Assembly: GCA_022704985.1 (NCBI GenBank)
Contig: JAKJFI010000009.1
Span: 1 to 13,768, forward strand
Direction of reading: 5' to 3'
DNA from: Candidatus Omnitrophota bacterium
GTDB lineage: Bacteria; Ratteibacteria; UBA8468; B48-G9; JAFGKM01
DNA: 13,768 bases
Of the stretch, positions 7,112-12,991 are shown in pieces (the stretch's first letter is position 1; each line of letters starts with the position of its first letter). The position numbers and the translations under genes are program-made. The notes under the pieces were generated by a model. It had not been told where the DNA came from and searched no databases. It was given only the letters and a program-made list of their open reading frames with translations.

Positions 7112-8191
7112 TTAAGACGTTTTCTCCCTGTTCCTTCCCGTCAATTCAAGAAGTCCCACGATAACGATGATTATGAGTACCTGAAACAGGATTATCATCC
7201 CTCCGAAAATATTCAAACTTCCAAGCAGGAGCGCGCCGATGCCGGTACAGAGGGTCAGGAGATATATAAAAAGGACTGTCTGCTTCTGCGTCATGCCGAG
7301 GGCAACCAGGCGGTGTGAAAGGTGATTTTTGTCCGCCCGGGATATCGGCAATCCCCGTTTTTTTCTTATCCATATCACAGAAAGGGTGTCAAAGAAAAGC
7401 ACGGAAAAAATGACCAGCGGCGCAAAGACGGGAAGGAACGTATGGCTTTTGTCGTACCTGTAAAAAGTGAGGAGTATTGCGGTTGTCCCAAGGAAATATC
7501 CAAGAAAACTGCTCCCGCATTCTCCCATGAAAATCTTTGCGGGCGGGAAATTATGTTTCAGGAAACCCAGCACGCTTCCCAGAAAAACGGCGAGTATCGT
7601 GGCTACGAAAAGCTGCTGCATCTGTACGGCAAACGTAAAAAGGATTGAGCCGCTTATGAAGGCGACGCCGGCGCTCAGGCCGTCCATGTTGTCCATTAGA
7701 TTGAAGCCGTTCATCATCAGCAGGAACCAGAAAGCGGTCAGTATGAAAGACTGGAAGTTGTTTGAAAGGAAAAACGAGAGCCGTATCCCCTCGGCAAAGA
7801 TTATGGCGACCGCTATCATCTGAAGAAGGAGTTTCTGCCGCGCTGTGAGCGCTTTTTTGTCATCTATAACTCCGAATATTACTACAGCCAACCCGCCCAG
7901 GATAATTGCAAAAACCTGCTTAAAAGAGTTCGTGATGCCCGGGATATAAATCTTCAGAGCATCCGGCACAAGTCCATATCTGACCATTATAAATCCTGCG
8001 AATATGGTCAGGCAGAATGAGAGGTATATGCCGAGACCGCCCAACAGAGGGGTAGGATGCCTGTGCATGCTTCTTGAAGAGGGGATTGAAATAAAGTTGA
8101 ATCTGCGGGCAACTTTTCCGGAAAGAAAAGTCAGTATGACGGAGAATAGCCATCCTGCAATGAAAGACCCGATATATACTCGTCCCCACAT
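7112..8191 (-). CDS. Undecaprenyl-phosphate sugar-1-phosphate transferase (WecA/TagO/MraY family)
   Basis: 359 residues with about ten membrane segments. It transfers a sugar-1-phosphate (commonly GlcNAc-1-P) from a UDP-sugar to undecaprenyl phosphate at the inner face of the membrane. Family marks: HPTPLLGGLG near residue 45; DDKKALTARQKLLLQ (110-124, metal-binding Asp pair); NGFNLMDNMDGLSAG (161-175); FMGECGSSFLG (221-231); and the cytoplasmic HLSHRL (H290, H293). Absence of MraY-specific features and the general layout favour WecA/TagO-type over MraY. One oddity is GECGS where most homologues have GDxGS. The start ATG (8189-8191) has no Shine-Dalgarno sequence, and a promoter -10 box lies only seven bases before it, so translation may begin on a leaderless transcript. 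Confidence 0.9.
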   Translation of the reverse strand: MWGRVYIGSFIAGWLFSVILTFLSGKVARRFNFISIPSSRSMHRHPTPLLGGLGIYLSFCLTIFAGFIMVRYGLVPDALKIYIPGITNSFKQVFAIILGGLAVVIFGVIDDKKALTARQKLLLQMIAVAIIFAEGIRLSFFLSNNFQSFILTAFWFLLMMNGFNLMDNMDGLSAGVAFISGSILFTFAVQMQQLFVATILAVFLGSVLGFLKHNFPPAKIFMGECGSSFLGYFLGTTAILLTFYRYDKSHTFLPVFAPLVIFSVLFFDTLSVIWIRKKRGLPISRADKNHLSHRLVALGMTQKQTVLFIYLLTLCTGIGALLLGSLNIFGGMIILFQVLIIIVIVGLLELTGRNREKTS

Positions 8192-8198
8192 AAACCGT

Positions 8199-8227
8199 AT
8201 TATATATTAAAGAAAAAACTTCATCAA
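8199..8227 (-). promoter_or_regulatory. Promoter for the WecA-like gene, apparently leaderless
   Basis: On the minus strand, TTGATG (8222-8227) lies 17 bp before a perfect TATAAT (8199-8204), followed by acggttt and the ATG of the transferase gene. The expected start of transcription is at or within a base of the start codon, and no Shine-Dalgarno sequence is present. Two inverted repeats lie upstream, at about -60 and -107. Confidence 0.65.
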
Positions 8228-8238
8228 ATGCGTTGTAT

Positions 8239-8265
8239 CCTGACAGTTATAATTTTTATGTCAGG
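8239..8265. promoter_or_regulatory. Inverted repeat CCTGACA-N13-TGTCAGG upstream of the WecA-like promoter
   Basis: Perfect 7-bp arms, CCTGACA (8239-8245) and TGTCAGG (8259-8265), flank an AT-rich 13-bp centre. The midpoint is about 60 bp upstream of the predicted transcription start at 8192, a typical activator position. No T-run follows on either strand, which argues against a terminator. The regulator is unknown. Confidence 0.4.
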
Positions 8266-8291
8266 GCAGAAGAGAGGCGTTTTTAAAAAGA

Positions 8292-8307
8292 TTGTAACCG
8301 ATTACAA
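8292..8307. promoter_or_regulatory. Palindrome TTGTAA-CCGA-TTACAA, operator-like
   Basis: Six-base perfect arms around a central CG-containing tetranucleotide; TGTAA-N4-TTACA with a central CG is the general form of LacI-family operators. It lies in the 162-bp gap between the small membrane protein gene and the WecA-like promoter. On the minus strand it is followed by TCTTTTT, so a weak terminator for the small gene is an alternative, although the stem has only one G-C pair. Confidence 0.4.
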
Positions 8308-8353
8308 ATTGAGCTTGAATCTATAAATGATGATGTTAATATCGTGTTGGGGA

Positions 8354-8572
8354 CTATTGGGAGAGATGGGAGAAGAGGCGGAAGAAGGTTATGAAAACGA
8401 ATATCAGCACCAGAGCGAAAAAGAACAGACCGATTATCTTTTTTTGAGAGAAAATCCTGTCTTCGCCATACTTGTCTTCATAGTAATTGCCCACTAATTC
8501 GGCTATCTCTTCAGGCGATTTTCCCTTGAGTTGTTCTTTCCATTCTTCCGAGTTAAACTTTAATTCGTCCAT
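8354..8572 (-). CDS. Small single-span membrane protein (72 aa), unknown function
   Basis: I do not recognise the family. The first ~45 residues are hydrophilic and rich in Glu and Lys, with an amphipathic helix pattern in SPEEIAELVGNYYEDKYG. One strong membrane segment follows at about 46-66 (IIGLFFFALVLIFVFITFF), with a short polar tail ending SHLSQ. The QKK just before the span suggests that the N-terminus stays in the cytoplasm. The ATG (8570-8572) has only a weak Shine-Dalgarno sequence, but a good promoter lies 22 bp upstream. It occupies its own transcription unit between the envelope genes and the divergent dehydrogenase genes. That the codon content is protein-like, and that promoter and start agree, support a real gene. 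Confidence 0.65.
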   Translation of the reverse strand: MDELKFNSEEWKEQLKGKSPEEIAELVGNYYEDKYGEDRIFSQKKIIGLFFFALVLIFVFITFFRLFSHLSQ

Positions 8573-8593
8573 TTGATTTTTACCACAGTATAG

Positions 8594-8622
8594 ATTATAT
8601 TATAACATGTTGCGAAAGTGAA
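8594..8622 (-). promoter_or_regulatory. Promoter for the small membrane protein gene
   Basis: On the minus strand, TTCACT (8617-8622, 4/6 match) lies 17 bp before TATAAT (8594-8599). A second TATAAT overlaps it at 8599-8604. Predicted start of transcription is about 8587, giving a leader of about 15 bases before the ATG at 8572. Confidence 0.55.
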
Positions 8623-8652
8623 AAACAAAATTGATGACCCTGCACTGCATTT

Positions 8653-8732
8653 GTCATTGCGAGGAACATTTTGTATGACGAAGCAATTTCTGAATAAGGT
8701 TGAGATTGTTGCGTTTAAGACGCTCGCAACGA
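8653..8732. repeat. Degenerate GTCATTGCGAGGA-type palindromic intergenic repeat
   Basis: The left arm begins GTCATTGCGAGGA (8653-8665) and runs to GACGAAGCAATTTC (8677-8690). The right arm begins GAGATTGTTGCG (8702-8713) and ends GCTCGCAACGA (8722-8732). TCATTGCGAG is the inverse of CTCGCAACGA with one mismatch, and GCAATTTC mirrors GAGATTG loosely. I recognise the arrangement GTCATTGCGAGG...GACGAAGCAATCTC...GAGATTGCTTCGTC...CTCGCAATGAC from intergenic repeats in many bacteria, so this looks like an eroded copy. A possible plus-strand promoter, TTGTCA (8651-8656) - 17 bp - TATGAC (8674-8679), lies inside the left arm and could drive the dehydrogenase pair. Confidence 0.6.
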
Positions 8733-8770
8733 TAAAAATTGTATGTTCGGGGTAAAGGAGAAAGGAAAAA

Positions 8771-9928
8771 ATGAAAAAGGTAGGAGCGGTAAGGATCGGA
8801 GTAATCGGGGTAGGAGGAATGGGTTCTGCTCACTGTAAAGGGATACAGGATCTGAAGGCGACTCGACTTGCACTGGTCTGCGACATAGATGAAAACGTCG
8901 CGAAGGAAAAGGGGAAAGAGTTTAACGTGCCGTATTTTACCGATTATAAAAAAGCGATAAAAAGCGGGCTCTGCGAAGCGGTGATAGTTGCAACTCCGCA
9001 CTGGGTTCATCCGGAGATAGGGATATACGCTTTCAAAAACGGTCTGCATGTTCTTTCCGAAAAACCGATTGCGGTTACGGTTGCGGATGCAGACAAGATG
9101 ATTGCGGCGGCGAAGAAAAGCAAGAAGGTTTTTGCCGTCATGTACCAACGCAGGACGACGAATATGGTAAAGAAGTTGAAGGAGCTGATTAAGAGCGGGG
9201 CTATCGGAGAGATTACCAGGACTTTGTGCATAGACCCTTGGTACCGTGCACAGTCTTACTATGACAGCGGAACCTGGCGCGCTACCTGGAGAGGGGAAGG
9301 CGGCGGTGTCATTATAAACCAGGCGCCCCATACCATCGACCTTTTCACGCAGGTCGCAGGTCTGCCTGTAAAAGTTAATGCCATGGCAAGAGCGCGCCTT
9401 CACAAGATAGAAGTAGAGGACGAAGTTTCTGCCTCCCTGGAATATAAAAACGGGGCGTGGGGTTACTACTATACGTCAACCTGCGAGCCCGGCGGTCCTT
9501 TTCACATGGAGATAGTTGGTGACAAGGGTAAAATAGTTGTTAGCGGGAAAGAGGTAACTCTTTATAGGTACAGCGTGCCGATATCAAAATTCACGCATCA
9601 GTCCAAAGGCATGTGGGCCTCCCTTGACATCAAGGAAGAGAAGGTCAAGATTAAAGTCGATGTTGCATCCTCGCACTCCGAGGTGATAAGGAATTTTGCC
9701 GGTGCTATCAGAAAGGGGGAAAAACTTGTTTCTCCGGGTATAGAAGGTCTTGCTTCCGTTGAGTTCCTGAACGCCTGCATCCTTTCCAGCAAGAAAAACA
9801 AGGCGGTAAAGGTGCCCGTTAACAGGAAGGAATATGATACGATGATTGGGAAGCTGGTCAAGACTTCGAAGGTAAAGAAAGCGGTGAAAGTGCAGAGAGT
9901 AACAGACCCGGCGCATGTGAAAAAATGA
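8771..9928 (+). CDS. Gfo/Idh/MocA-family dehydrogenase (tandem copy 1)
   Basis: 385 residues. Cofactor loop GVGGMG (13-18) and EKP motif SEKPIAV (97-99). It carries the subfamily run WYRAQSYYDSGTWRATW, then GEGGGVIINQAPHTIDL, with the likely catalytic H187; Asn at 183 replaces the Asp seen in inositol dehydrogenases. I associate this WRATW/NQAPH subgroup with sugar and cyclitol dehydrogenases; the substrate is unknown. The last ~30 residues form a Lys/Val-rich tail ending KVQRVTDPAHVKK, longer than usual. The ATG has AAAGGA four to five bases upstream. It lies 16 bp before a close paralogue, so the two are co-transcribed. It is probably cytoplasmic; I see no signal peptide. Confidence 0.9.
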   Translation: MKKVGAVRIGVIGVGGMGSAHCKGIQDLKATRLALVCDIDENVAKEKGKEFNVPYFTDYKKAIKSGLCEAVIVATPHWVHPEIGIYAFKNGLHVLSEKPIAVTVADADKMIAAAKKSKKVFAVMYQRRTTNMVKKLKELIKSGAIGEITRTLCIDPWYRAQSYYDSGTWRATWRGEGGGVIINQAPHTIDLFTQVAGLPVKVNAMARARLHKIEVEDEVSASLEYKNGAWGYYYTSTCEPGGPFHMEIVGDKGKIVVSGKEVTLYRYSVPISKFTHQSKGMWASLDIKEEKVKIKVDVASSHSEVIRNFAGAIRKGEKLVSPGIEGLASVEFLNACILSSKKNKAVKVPVNRKEYDTMIGKLVKTSKVKKAVKVQRVTDPAHVKK

Positions 9929-9944
9929 TGATGGGAGGAAGAGT

Positions 9945-11093
9945 ATGAAACCTGTAAGAATAGGCGTGATTGGACTGGGTGCTATGGGCTATGCCCATTG
10001 TGAGAACGTTCGTTCTCTCAAGGAAACGACGCTTGCGTGCGTCTGCGATAATGATGCGGCCGTTGCAAAGGAAAAGGGAGAAGAGTTCGGTGTCCCGCAC
10101 TTTACGGATTACAGGAAGTTAATATCAAGCCGTCTGTGCGACGCTGTGCTGGTAGTCATTCCACACTGGTTTCATGCTTCCGTTACAATAGACGCTTTTA
10201 AAAACGGGCTTCATGTGATATGCGAAAAGCCTCTCGCAGTCACTGTATCCGACGTGGATAAAATGATCGCCGCCGCCAGAAAGAGCCGGAAGAAATTTGC
10301 TGTAATGCATCAGATGAGGACGGAGCCGTTTTTCAGGAAAGCAAAAGAGATTTTGGAAAACGGCACACTGGGACGTATACACAGGACGCTGTGCGTTGAT
10401 CCGTGGTATCGTACGCAGGCATACTATGACAGCAACGCTTGGCGCGCTACATGGAAAGGCGAGGGCGGCGGCGTTCTCGTAAACCAGGCCCCGCACATCA
10501 TAGACCTGTTCATCCAGCTTGGAGGCCTTCCTGTTTCGGTTTGCGCAAAAACAAGAACCCGCCTTCATGACATAGAAGTGGAGGATGAGGTTGCCGCAAC
10601 CCTGCAGTACAGGAACGGTGCATGGGGTTATTATTATACGACTACCTGTGAGACTGCCGGTGCTTTTTATATGGAGATTGCGGGGGATACCGGAAAACTC
10701 GTAATAAACGGCAAGGAGAAGATGACCCTGTACAGGTACAGCCATCCGATTTCCGTCTATACGCATAAAGCGGATAGCATGTGGGCGGCTCTAAAGACTG
10801 ATGAGGAAAATTTTGAATTTAAGAGCAACGTTATTACCGGGCAGACTGAGATTGTACAGAATTTTGCCGCCGCGATAAGGGGAAAAGAGAAGCTTTTGGT
10901 GGATGGAAGAGGCGGTCTGAATTCGGTTGAGTTTATTAATGCGTGTGTGCTTTCCGGCAAGAAGCGGAAACCTGTTAACATCCCGGTCAACAGGAAAGAA
11001 TACGACGGGTTGATTGAGAAACTGAAAAGAACGTCAAAACCGAAGAAACGCGTTGTGCTTCAGAGGGTTACCGACCCGAAATTCGCCAAATGA
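9945..11093 (+). CDS. Gfo/Idh/MocA-family dehydrogenase (tandem copy 2)
   Basis: 382 residues, about 60% identical by eye to the preceding protein along the whole length, including the unusual tail (VVLQRVTDPKFAK). GLGAMG near residue 10-15, EKP in CEKPLAV (about 94-96), WYRTQAYYDSNAWRATW and GEGGGVLVNQAPHIIDL with a conserved His (about 184). Both cofactor and catalytic motifs are intact, so neither copy looks decayed. The Shine-Dalgarno GGAGGAAG sits six bases before the ATG. Two copies kept side by side with diverged surface residues suggest different substrates, a two-step oxidation-reduction, or a hetero-oligomer. The stop at 11091-11093 is followed immediately by the opposite-strand methyltransferase relic. 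Confidence 0.9.
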   Translation: MKPVRIGVIGLGAMGYAHCENVRSLKETTLACVCDNDAAVAKEKGEEFGVPHFTDYRKLISSRLCDAVLVVIPHWFHASVTIDAFKNGLHVICEKPLAVTVSDVDKMIAAARKSRKKFAVMHQMRTEPFFRKAKEILENGTLGRIHRTLCVDPWYRTQAYYDSNAWRATWKGEGGGVLVNQAPHIIDLFIQLGGLPVSVCAKTRTRLHDIEVEDEVAATLQYRNGAWGYYYTTTCETAGAFYMEIAGDTGKLVINGKEKMTLYRYSHPISVYTHKADSMWAALKTDEENFEFKSNVITGQTEIVQNFAAAIRGKEKLLVDGRGGLNSVEFINACVLSGKKRKPVNIPVNRKEYDGLIEKLKRTSKPKKRVVLQRVTDPKFAK

Positions 11094-11519
11094 CATCAAA
11101 CTGAATCTGCTGAAGTCATCCGGCAGGCCTTCGACATTGTCGATGCCGTATTTCTGCCATCCCAGCATTGTGAGTTTTTCTCCTATGTAATACCTGTAAT
11201 TCTCGTAAGGGACGTCCTGGGGTATGCGGTGGTCTCCGTGTGGGGATATATCCGCCGTCTTCAGCAATTTTTCCACCCGTTTCAACTCTTTCAGGATTTT
11301 TATCTTTCCGGAAACCCGGGAAGGAGTCTGTTGTGCGCCGGCATATAAAAGGATGGGGGCGACCCCGAAGTATTCCTCTGGGGACGCCTGCCTTCGCTTC
11401 TCGCGTCCTTCCGCATGCCATCTTTCGAGCGTTTCTGGGAGATACCAGAATTTCCAGTGGATGTTCCTGTCAATGCTCTGAAAGTGCGTCTGTCTTCTGA
11501 ACCTCTCCCTCGCAGTCAC
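11094..11519 (-). pseudogene. Relic of a UroD/MtaA-family methyltransferase, internally deleted and frameshifted
   Basis: The minus-strand frame beginning at GTG 11519 opens with MTARERFRRQTHFQSIDR, then WYLPETLERWHAEG and PEEYFGV. This is the classic N-terminus of UroD-like methyltransferases (MTxRERxxxxxxFxxxDR...EYFG). About 20-30 residues later comes the C-terminal signature HGDHRIPQDVPYENYRYY, which normally lies about 250 residues further on, so the barrel core is missing. In addition, the GGYIP that should precede HGDHRIP is present but in another frame (around 11243-11258). One lost base and one gained base about 15 nt apart explain this, since the flanking KRVEKLLK and HGDHRIP share the original frame. 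No Shine-Dalgarno sequence precedes the GTG. The frame stays open past 11094 into the dehydrogenase gene, which I treat as fortuitous. It is functionally dead as a corrinoid or porphyrin-type enzyme. Confidence 0.75.
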
Positions 11520-11602
11520 TGCCGGTCGTGACGCGTCTAAGATGCTTCTGCCATTGTTCCCTCAGTTTGACAATTGCTGTATTGTAAAATTGAAGATAGC
11601 GC

Positions 11603-11617
11603 TGTCAAGTTTTGACA
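11603..11617. promoter_or_regulatory. Inverted repeat TGTCAA-GTT-TTGACA over the -35 box
   Basis: Perfect six-base arms, 11603-11608 and 11612-11617, separated by three bases. The right arm is the -35 hexamer of the promoter for the zinc dehydrogenase. A bound repressor would block polymerase. A further TTGACA lies at 11567-11572. Part of the symmetry could be chance, because TTGACA is itself the promoter consensus. Confidence 0.4.
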
Positions 11618-11640
11618 CGGAAAGTGAAAAATTTTATATT
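11612..11640 (+). promoter_or_regulatory. Strong promoter for the polyol dehydrogenase, apparently leaderless
   Basis: Perfect TTGACA (11612-11617), a 17-bp spacer, then TATATT (11635-11640, 5/6). The seventh base after the -10 box is the G of the GTG start codon at 11647, so the transcript should begin at or next to the start codon. This sets the gene start at 11647, not the upstream ATG at 11542. Confidence 0.65.
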
Positions 11641-11646
11641 AATGGG

Positions 11647-12681
11647 GTGAAAGCCGCATATCTTTTAAGTCCCGGCAAGGTTTCCATAGAGGACATTCCG
11701 TCGTCGAAAATAGAAAGCGATACGGATGTTCTTGTCCGCGTCAGAAGCGTGGGCATCTGCGGTTCGGACATCCATTATTTCCTCGAGGGAAGAATCGGGA
11801 GACAGGTTGTCGCGGACAAGATTATACTGGGACATGAAGCCGCTGGAGAGGTTGTTGACGCGGGTGATTCTGTGACAGCCGTCAAGAAAGGGCAGAAGGT
11901 TGCGATTGAACCCGGGATAACCTGCGGTAAATGTGAACATTGTCTTGGAGGTTTTCCCAATCTCTGTCCGCACGTCATATTTTTCGGCACACCGCCGGTT
12001 GACGGCGCATTGAGAGAATTCGTGGTAATGCCGGAAGATAATCTTATACCGCTTGCGCAGGGGCTTGATTATAACGACGGCGTGCTCTCCGAACCTCTTG
12101 CCATAGGGCTTTACGGCGTTAAATTAAGCAGGTTCTCAGTGGGAGACGATGTTGCTATAGTGGGAGCGGGCCCCATAGGTTTATCGGTTCTTTTTTCGGT
12201 CAGGTCCGGAGGCGCCAAAAGGATATTTGTGAGCGACCTTATTCCTGAAAGGCTGGAAATGGCGAAGAAACTCGGCGCTGACAGGACGGCGCTCGCCTCG
12301 CGGGAAGATATTGTGGCCGCGGTACAAAAGGAAACCGGCGGGCGCGGTGCGGACATCGCCTTTGAAGCGGTCGGCAAGGCGGAAACCTTCAAGCAGACCA
12401 GCGAAGCGGCAAGGATAGGCGGGGAGGCGGTGATATACGGCATCCCTGAAGACGACAGGATGGAGTTTGATTCGCACAGCGTCAGGAGAAAACAGCTGCG
12501 CATTACAAATGTCAGAAGGTCCGCCAACGTAACCAGGCTTGCGCTTGACCTTATCGGGCAGAGAAGATTGCCGTTCTCTTCGCTGGTAACGCACGAGTTC
12601 CCTCTTGAAAGAATAGAGGATGCTCTCAGGATGGCGGCGGAATACAGAGACGGCGTAATAAAGGCTGTTGTTGTTCTGTAA
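11647..12681 (+). CDS. Zinc-dependent medium-chain alcohol dehydrogenase, sorbitol/xylitol type
   Basis: 344 residues from the GTG start, the usual length. Catalytic zinc ligands: C38 in GICGSDIHYF, H63-E64 in GHEAAGEV and E149 in LSEPLA. The structural zinc site is complete: C93, C96, C99, C107 in CGKCEHCLGGFPNLC. NAD-binding loop GAGPIG (163-168), with Asp at the end of the second strand (VSDLIPE), implies NAD+. CGSDIHYF is characteristic of sorbitol/xylitol/L-iditol dehydrogenases, which oxidise a polyol to a ketose; L-threonine or butanediol dehydrogenase are alternatives. A longer frame opens at ATG 11542, but its extra 35 residues have no family likeness and contain the promoter. Downstream, 25 bp away, is a small transporter gene with a good ribosome site, so they are probably co-transcribed. 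Confidence 0.9.
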   Translation: MKAAYLLSPGKVSIEDIPSSKIESDTDVLVRVRSVGICGSDIHYFLEGRIGRQVVADKIILGHEAAGEVVDAGDSVTAVKKGQKVAIEPGITCGKCEHCLGGFPNLCPHVIFFGTPPVDGALREFVVMPEDNLIPLAQGLDYNDGVLSEPLAIGLYGVKLSRFSVGDDVAIVGAGPIGLSVLFSVRSGGAKRIFVSDLIPERLEMAKKLGADRTALASREDIVAAVQKETGGRGADIAFEAVGKAETFKQTSEAARIGGEAVIYGIPEDDRMEFDSHSVRRKQLRITNVRRSANVTRLALDLIGQRRLPFSSLVTHEFPLERIEDALRMAAEYRDGVIKAVVVL

Positions 12682-12706
12682 CTTTCATTTCCGGGAGGAA
12701 TAAAAT

Positions 12707-12979
12707 ATGGACTTTAAAATTCTGGGAGTTGCTTTTATGTCTATTCTGGCCGCCGAACTTGCGGATAAGACTCAGTTGATAGGACTGAGCCTCTCGGCAA
12801 AATCCGGAAAACCGCTGTCGGTATGGCTTGGCTCCGTAGCGGCATACATGATTATAACGGTAGTAACCGTGATTGCGGGGGCTTTGCTTGCAAGGTGCTT
12901 CAAGCCGGAAGTCGTCAAATACACGGGAGCAGCCCTTTTCATTGTTATAGGGATTTTGATGTTTCTCGGGAAACTGTAA
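12707..12979 (+). CDS. Half-size UPF0016/GDT1-family cation transporter
   Basis: 90 residues with three predicted membrane segments (about 5-22, 38-60, 70-88). The family motif E-x-G-D-[KR]-[TS] appears near the N-terminus as AAELADKTQL, with Ala in place of Gly. Full-length GDT1 proteins (yeast Gdt1, TMEM165, bacterial Mn2+ exporters such as MneA) carry this unit twice; this is a single unit, which would need to dimerise. Known members move Mn2+ and/or Ca2+. The ATG has GGGAGG about six bases upstream. It lies between two polyol-type dehydrogenases, 25 and 12 bp away, an unexpected place for a metal transporter unless Mn/Ca handling supports an enzyme of the cluster. No second half is seen in the window. 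Confidence 0.85.
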   Translation: MDFKILGVAFMSILAAELADKTQLIGLSLSAKSGKPLSVWLGSVAAYMIITVVTVIAGALLARCFKPEVVKYTGAALFIVIGILMFLGKL

Positions 12980-12991
12980 AAGAGGTGAAAG

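Noticed and set aside
8284..8307. Intrinsic terminator for the small membrane protein gene
   Set aside because: The minus-strand TTGTAA-TCGG-TTACAA stem followed by TCTTTTT has only one G-C pair, too weak for a confident terminator; kept as an operator-like palindrome with this alternative noted.
8654..9403. 249-codon minus-strand frame opposite the first dehydrogenase
   Set aside because: Shadow of a well-supported Gfo/Idh gene, no family likeness, and it runs through the intergenic repeat.
11034..11519. Intact 161-residue minus-strand gene
   Set aside because: Only its two ends resemble a family (UroD-like), the middle is missing, GGYIP is out of frame, and its tail overlaps the dehydrogenase coding end. 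Reported as a pseudogene instead.
11542..11646. N-terminal extension of the zinc dehydrogenase from ATG 11542
   Set aside because: The 35 extra residues have no family likeness, lack a ribosome site, and contain the strongest promoter in the window ending just before GTG 11647.
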